Of a DNA stretch of 18,785 nucleotides, positions 15,146 to 18,785 are shown piece by piece. The translations under genes were made by a program, and so were the position numbers. This DNA is from JACNKV01 sp964388155. GTDB lineage: Bacteria > Fidelibacterota > Marinisomatia > Marinisomatales > JACNKV01. Under the pieces are notes generated by a model, which was given only the letters and a program-made list of their open reading frames with translations, was not told the origin of the DNA and searched no databases. The first letter of the stretch is position 1; each line of letters begins with the position of its first letter. The DNA lies in assembly GCA_964388155.1 (NCBI GenBank), contig CAYLYH010000038.1, positions 1-18,785 of the forward strand. Direction: 5' to 3'.

Positions 15146-16369
15146 CTAAGGCAGAAATTTAAGTGTTGTAGAGTGCTTGCCATATATTTCAAAGATTTCT
15201 TTTCGTTCTTCATCCGAAACTCCGTGACCAATAATTTTCCAATGATCTGCAGAAAGTGGTCCAAATGCGTACCATTGCCCCGGAATTAATGGTTCATCTT
15301 CATGGTATTCTGCAATTGGGTCCGGTCCGGAGAGACCGGTTGTCGGTCCAAACTGGCTAATTGTATTCACCACGCCGTCGCTCTCAAACCACGTAGAATC
15401 GGTAACAGTTCCGTCATCCCAATATACCGTTTTCTTCCCCATTTGTCTCGCTTTGGCTTTTAGTATCAAGCTCGTATCGTCATTGGGGAGGTGATATCCG
15501 GTGGCAGAGTCTACGTGCGTAGAGCTCAATGCAAATGAAAAATAATAGATTTCAGGGTTTGCCTGAAGGTACCCGTTCAACTCTCGAGCACCGTCGATAC
15601 TGAGATCCCACGCACAAATGTTTTTGGTATTCCAGGCAGGATGCTCTCGCACTCGCCGAAAATACTCCATCCACGTTTCTTCTTCTTGCCTATCGAAATT
15701 CCAATGTTCCAAATCGAAATCATAAAAATTCGTGCCGACTACCGCAGCAAGTCCTATAAAATTTTGTAAGAACGGAATACTTTTTGTGATGATATCTGAT
15801 AAGGTCGTACCATTATGCGGCGTTGCAAATGTCGATATAGATTTTATCCATCCTTGGCTGGATTGACCCAAAAGATCACCGGCTTCCGGAACCGTATCTT
15901 TTTCTGTGTAAAATACTTCTGTCAACAGATATGAAAGCATACGGATGGTTTGTCCGCCCATGCTGTGCCCAATCAAATGGACGGGATGATTTTCATCCCA
16001 CTGGGGGTAAAGTCCCTCGTAAACTTTTCCTTTAGGTCTTTGGACAACTCCCCACTTTTCGGCATGAGATTTCCCGTAATCTACATGACCGCCTTTTATC
16101 TGAGTATAGGCTTCGACGGCGCGTTCCCAGTTGGAGGATACGGGACCAACCGACACCTCATAGACGTCATGACCTTGCAATTCAAGATGTGCTTTCAAAT
16201 CTTCTTTCCCGCCCCAATAATGATAACCGCCCATCTCTTCGGGACCCCAGCCAACAAACCCGTGAACCAAAACAATGGGGTAATTATTTTCGGCTGATAG
16301 TTGTCCGGCCAGTGTAAAAACCATGGACAATGCTATCAAGATTGGACGGATATTTCTGTGTGTTTTCAT
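15146..16369 (-). CDS. Secreted triacylglycerol lipase (family I.5-like)
   Basis: The 407-residue product has a Sec signal peptide (about residues 1-26, 'LSMVFTLAGQLSA|E'). The alpha/beta-hydrolase opens with the oxyanion segment 'YPIVLVHGFVGWG' (30-42). The catalytic triad can be read as S136 in 'GHSMGGQ', D331 in 'ESDGVVNTIS' and H376 in 'SADHWKIIGHG'. The sequences around Asp and His, the 'HYWGG' segment and 'SHAEKWGV' resemble the thermophilic Bacillus/staphylococcal family I.5 lipases, which bind structural zinc. Length is within family range. It probably hydrolyses long-chain glycerides outside the cytoplasm. I chose the ATG at 16369, with AGGAT upstream, over an ATG ten codons earlier that gives a poorer signal peptide. 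The truncated mutY follows after 3 bp. Confidence 0.92.
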   Translation of the reverse strand: MKTHRNIRPILIALSMVFTLAGQLSAENNYPIVLVHGFVGWGPEEMGGYHYWGGKEDLKAHLELQGHDVYEVSVGPVSSNWERAVEAYTQIKGGHVDYGKSHAEKWGVVQRPKGKVYEGLYPQWDENHPVHLIGHSMGGQTIRMLSYLLTEVFYTEKDTVPEAGDLLGQSSQGWIKSISTFATPHNGTTLSDIITKSIPFLQNFIGLAAVVGTNFYDFDLEHWNFDRQEEETWMEYFRRVREHPAWNTKNICAWDLSIDGARELNGYLQANPEIYYFSFALSSTHVDSATGYHLPNDDTSLILKAKARQMGKKTVYWDDGTVTDSTWFESDGVVNTISQFGPTTGLSGPDPIAEYHEDEPLIPGQWYAFGPLSADHWKIIGHGVSDEERKEIFEIYGKHSTTLKFLP

Positions 16370-16439
16370 AATGGTTTTATCCTGAATTGGCGATAGCATT
16401 CATATGTCTAGGTAGGCATAATTCATAAAATGCTGATGT

Positions 16440-17522
16440 TTACAATTCCAAGTGCTTAAGGTTTAGTATTTTAAATAATTTTTCATTAATATAATAATTG
16501 CCTGTACCTAATTTTTCTTTTTTGAGTAAACCATCTTTTGCTAATTGATTAAGATATTTGGAGGCAGTAACACGAGAAACACTCAAATCATTTTCTATGA
16601 ATTCTATCTTTGTATAAGGGTGTTTAAATAAATTATTCAGCAAGTCTTTGCTGTAAAACTTGTAATTGTCCCTTAACAAATTTTTGTATTCAAATATTAA
16701 TTTTCTAATTTTTCCAATTAATACGATTGTTTCTTTAGCCGTTTGTTCAACTCCATTTACCAAATACAATATCCAATTTTCCCATTCGTCCGTTTCTCTA
16801 ACTTCTTGCAATAATTTGTAGTATTCCAATTTGTTTTCAATAATGTACCTGCTTAGGTACAAAATTGGCAAGTCTAATAAGCCATTCATCACTAAATACA
16901 ATACATTGATGATCCTTCCTGTTCTGCCATTTCCATCATAGAAAGGATGGATACTTTCAAACTGGTAATGTATTATCCCCATTTTTACTAATGGATCAAA
17001 ATCTGATAATGTTTCATCATTAATAAATTTTTCAAGATTTTCCATTAATTCTTGAATTGTATTAAAATCTTGAGGAGGTGTATATATAGTTTCTCCTGTA
17101 TTAACATTTTTCAGCGCTGTTCCGGGTAGTCTTCTAAACCCGGCATTATTTTTTTCTAATTCAGATTGGATTTCAATAATATTGTTAATTGTTAATATTT
17201 TGTTTTGTGAGATTAATTCGAACCCTTTTTTCAATGCAGAAATATAATTTTGCACCTCTTTAGCATTTAACGAGTTAAACCCATCAAAATTTAATTCGGC
17301 TTTAAAAATATCATCGTGAGTTGTAATAATGTTTTCGATTGCAGAACTATCTTTGGCTTCTTGCAATCCTAATGTGTTAATTAAAATATTTTCATTCGGA
17401 ATACTTGAAACAAGTCCTTTTAACTCCGCTAAAGCTCTATGTGCGGCGTTAAGCTTTTTTAGGATTTTTTTTGTTTCAATATCTTTTTCTAGGGGGAGTT
17501 TCTTTAGTGTTTGAGCGATCAT
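16440..17522 (-). CDS. Fic family protein (class II) with C-terminal winged helix
   Basis: The 360-residue product has the Fic core motif 'HPFYDGNGRTGR' (192-203), complete and with the catalytic His, so AMP transfer or related modification of a target protein is expected. The N-terminal part carries the inhibitory motif (S/T)xxxE(G/N) as 'SSAIEN' (59-64), placing it in class II, where the same chain inhibits itself. The C-terminal 90 residues look like a winged helix-turn-helix ('YTKIEFIENDLSVSRVTASK', 'YLNQLAKDGLLKK'), suggesting DNA binding and perhaps autoregulation. Base composition is visibly more AT-rich than the lipase gene beside it, consistent with horizontal transfer. AAGGAAA lies upstream of the ATG at 17522. 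The target is unknown. Confidence 0.93.
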   Translation of the reverse strand: MIAQTLKKLPLEKDIETKKILKKLNAAHRALAELKGLVSSIPNENILINTLGLQEAKDSSAIENIITTHDDIFKAELNFDGFNSLNAKEVQNYISALKKGFELISQNKILTINNIIEIQSELEKNNAGFRRLPGTALKNVNTGETIYTPPQDFNTIQELMENLEKFINDETLSDFDPLVKMGIIHYQFESIHPFYDGNGRTGRIINVLYLVMNGLLDLPILYLSRYIIENKLEYYKLLQEVRETDEWENWILYLVNGVEQTAKETIVLIGKIRKLIFEYKNLLRDNYKFYSKDLLNNLFKHPYTKIEFIENDLSVSRVTASKYLNQLAKDGLLKKEKLGTGNYYINEKLFKILNLKHLEL

Positions 17523-17595
17523 TGTGTAAAGATTTCCTTATTTCCTTTGCAAAGTTAATAAATTATGATAAGATAAACCACTTTTCTTTACATAG

Positions 17596-17635
17596 GTTTG
17601 TTAAGTGATAAGGTTTTACGATTCTCATAACAAAC
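17596..17635. promoter_or_regulatory. Inverted repeat upstream of fic (possible operator)
   Basis: GTTTGTTA (17596-17603) and TAACAAAC (17628-17635) are perfect 8-base reverse complements 24 bases apart, 74-113 bp upstream of the Fic start. The Fic protein ends in a winged helix, so an autoregulatory operator is plausible. Binding is inferred only. An RNA hairpin is the alternative. Confidence 0.4.
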
Positions 17636-17658
17636 TTTATTATTGGTTGTAGTATTGT

Positions 17659-17720
17659 GGCCAACGAACTTGCTATGAGCAGTAGCGCTTTTCAGCTGTT
17701 GCTTATAGCTTATGTTAGGC
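17659..17720 (-). other. attC-like recombination site (putative integron cassette)
   Basis: On the minus strand this 62-base element starts with GCCTAAC (fits the R'' consensus RYYYAAC) and ends with GTTGGCC (six of seven to GTTRRRY). Inside are 15-base arms at 17672-17686 and 17695-17709 (plus strand GCTATGAGCAGTAGC and GCTGTTGCTTATAGC). They pair along their whole length with three G-T pairs around an 8-base loop. Size, ends and imperfect palindrome match integron attC sites. It directly follows the LOG-family gene on its coding strand, where a cassette's attC belongs. No integrase is in the window. Confidence 0.5.
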
Positions 17721-17725
17721 ACTAG

Positions 17726-18313
17726 CTATTTATTCGTTGCAAAATTAATGGCTCCTTTATTCCATTCAGTTGCTTTTTCTATATTTGAAATCACATCTTC
17801 CGCCTTATCAACAAATGTCCACATTTTAAGATGTTTTTCATTCATAAAATTTTCACTCACACATTTTTCAAGCATCTCCTTTAAAGGATTATAAAAACCA
17901 TTTGTATTTAAAATGATTATGGGTTTTGTGAATAATCCAAGTCGTTTCAACGTTATTGCTTCTAATAATTCTTCAAGTGTTCCGCTTCCACCCGGTAGAG
18001 CTACAAGTCCATCAATATTTTCTAAAAATTTAGATTTTCTTTCGTGCATTGTATCTGTAAACTCAAAGTCAGTTACTTTTTTATGTCCCCATTCGACTTC
18101 GTTCATAAACTTTGGCATTATACCTTTAATTTTTCCACCATTTTCTATTACAGTATCTGCAAGTTTTCCCATAAGCCCTGTTCCGCCACCACCGAAAACT
18201 ATTTCAATCCCTGATTTTACAAGTTCTTTTCCTAACCTTTCCGTTGCATCAAAGTATATTTTATTCACTTTTGCACTTGAAGCGCAATAGATACATATTT
18301 TTTTAATTTTCAT
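17726..18313 (-). CDS. LOG family protein (TIGR00730, cytokinin-type phosphoribohydrolase)
   Basis: This 195-residue Rossmann-fold protein has the signature of LOG/YvdD-type proteins: 'KICIYCASSAKV' at the N-terminus, 'VFGGGGTGLMGKLAD' (about 39-53), 'MHERKSKF' (about 89-96) and 'ALPGGSGTLEELLEA' (about 105-119), the PGGxGTxxE motif. Characterised members cleave the N-glycosidic bond of nucleoside 5'-monophosphates (cytokinin riboside monophosphate or AMP) to release the base and ribose 5-phosphate. Length is normal and all motifs are intact. The ATG at 18313 has no clear ribosome binding site. The gene is AT-rich and lies between an attC-like element (3') and a matching core-like heptamer (5'), suggesting a mobile cassette. 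Confidence 0.93.
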   Translation of the reverse strand: MKIKKICIYCASSAKVNKIYFDATERLGKELVKSGIEIVFGGGGTGLMGKLADTVIENGGKIKGIMPKFMNEVEWGHKKVTDFEFTDTMHERKSKFLENIDGLVALPGGSGTLEELLEAITLKRLGLFTKPIIILNTNGFYNPLKEMLEKCVSENFMNEKHLKMWTFVDKAEDVISNIEKATEWNKGAINFATNK

Positions 18314-18337
18314 TATTATAGTTTCTGTTTTTTGCTT

Positions 18338-18346
18338 GTGCCTAAT
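18338..18346 (-). other. Core-like heptamer at the 5' edge of the LOG gene cassette
   Basis: On the minus strand ATTAGGCAC lies 24 bp upstream of the LOG start. TTAGGCAC is exactly complementary to the R''-side sequence GTGCCTAAC at the attC-like element. This is what a circularised integron cassette requires. The first base is A where the invariant G is expected. If these are the true edges, the cassette is about 681 bp (17665-18345). Confidence 0.4.
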
Positions 18347-18349
18347 ATG

Positions 18350-18383
18350 GTGCCAAACCCAATATTGCGTCTAGCGGGTTCAC
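18350..18383. repeat. Bulged hairpin between the LOG gene and the small membrane protein gene
   Basis: GTG-(CCA)-AACCC (18350-18360) pairs with GGGTT-CAC (18376-18383) around a 15-base loop, with a three-base bulge on one side. It lies just beyond the core-like heptamer and could be a decayed attC stem belonging to the upstream gene, or a transcriptional hairpin. No R'' consensus was found for it. Confidence 0.35.
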
Positions 18384-18437
18384 TCTTTAACTTATTATTG
18401 TGTTTTAACCGCATAATTATGCAAAAAAGCCGCCTTA

Positions 18438-18704
18438 TTAAAAACCACCAAAATACTTAACCAGATACAAAACTGAAACCGCCGGTGCTGCTATGGGCAA
18501 AATCTTTCTAAACCAATGGATATTCTTCCAACCCCGGTAAGATGAGATTGTTGAAAAAGTCATTAACCCCCAAAATCCGGCAAGCCATATTTCCGTTATT
18601 TTTGCTCTTGTTTCAGGAGATTCCCACCCAAAATAAACAATGCCAATCAAGGCAATGACTCCGGCAGTAATTTCAACGAGGTTGATATTTGTTTGTTTTC
18701 CCAT
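18438..18704 (-). CDS. Small membrane protein of unknown function
   Basis: No family recognised. The 88-residue product has two or three hydrophobic helices ('VEITAGVIALIGIVYFGW', 'IWLAGFWGLMTFSTI', 'ILPIAAPAVSVLYLVKYF') with short polar links, so it is an inner-membrane protein. I chose the ATG at 18704, with GGAG eight bases upstream. A TTG five codons earlier is open but would place that ribosome binding site inside the gene. It is AT-rich like the adjacent LOG and Fic genes and may be another acquired gene. The 81 bp from 18705 to the window end show nothing I can name. Confidence 0.7.
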   Translation of the reverse strand: MGKQTNINLVEITAGVIALIGIVYFGWESPETRAKITEIWLAGFWGLMTFSTISSYRGWKNIHWFRKILPIAAPAVSVLYLVKYFGGF

Positions 18705-18785
18705 CGTTTCTTTCTCCAAATTTTACACTTTACTTGAATTATTCATCAGTATGACGACATTGTTCACAAGGATTTCCTATATATT

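Noticed and set aside
16380..16440. A second attC-like site closing a Fic cassette
   Set aside because: A cassette starting at GTTGGCC would need GGCCAAC downstream of fic. Only a weak CGCCAAT is present, and the AGCATT/AATGCT inverted repeat (16395-16434) does not have attC layout.

Overview
The window looks like part of a metagenome-assembled or draft scaffold from a Gram-negative, non-model bacterium. A run of 10 Ns at 5151-5160 marks a scaffold join. Moderate GC, many signal peptides and lipoproteins, a CsgG-like protein with a C-terminal TM anchor, a TPR-SLH lipoprotein, ORF6N and S23-type genes, and intergenic DNA full of short GC-rich palindromes and 7-8 bp tandem repeats fit the FCB superphylum (Neomarinimicrobiota/KSB1/Ignavibacteria-like). 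That placement is inference only. No rRNA, tRNA or CRISPR array was seen.

Region 1 (1-3170, minus strand) is an accessory block of conflict-type genes: a DUF1016/YhcG-like PD-(D/E)xK nuclease, an ORF6N protein with a PLD-like C-terminus, and a MNT-HEPN toxin-antitoxin pair. Each module is bounded by a copy of one GC-rich repeat family, always in the same orientation. Upstream of the MNT gene the repeat has expanded into a 24-bp tandem array.

Region 2 (3174-7236, minus strand) encodes envelope proteins: FlgT-like and LPP20/FlgP-like proteins in tandem, a TlpA-type thiol-disulfide protein, and a CsgG-like (possibly FlgO-like) membrane-anchored protein. An S23/four-helix-bundle gene framed by inverted repeats sits between the last two. 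The FlgO/FlgP/FlgT resemblance is notable because no flagellar gene is visible. The 297-bp spacer before tlpA holds hairpins, an octamer repeat, the assembly gap and a heptamer repeat.

Region 3 (7428-14492, plus strand) has a TPR-SLH lipoprotein, a PAP2/inositol-phosphorylceramide-synthase-like membrane enzyme overlapping a lipoprotein with a C-terminal TM helix, and a tight chain of a cysteine-desulfurase-like class V aminotransferase, a small exported protein and NAD+-dependent DNA ligase (ligA), each pair joined by start-stop overlap.

Region 4 (14489-16369, minus strand) has a family I.5-like secreted lipase followed 3 bp later by a MutY that ends abruptly before its iron-sulfur cluster. 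Its last codons lie in a copy of the Region 1 repeat, and its stop overlaps that of ligA.

Region 5 (16440-18704, minus strand) is visibly AT-rich and contains a class II Fic protein with a C-terminal winged helix, a LOG-family (TIGR00730) phosphoribohydrolase and a small membrane protein. The LOG gene is framed by an imperfect palindrome and core-like heptamers whose layout matches an integron attC cassette.
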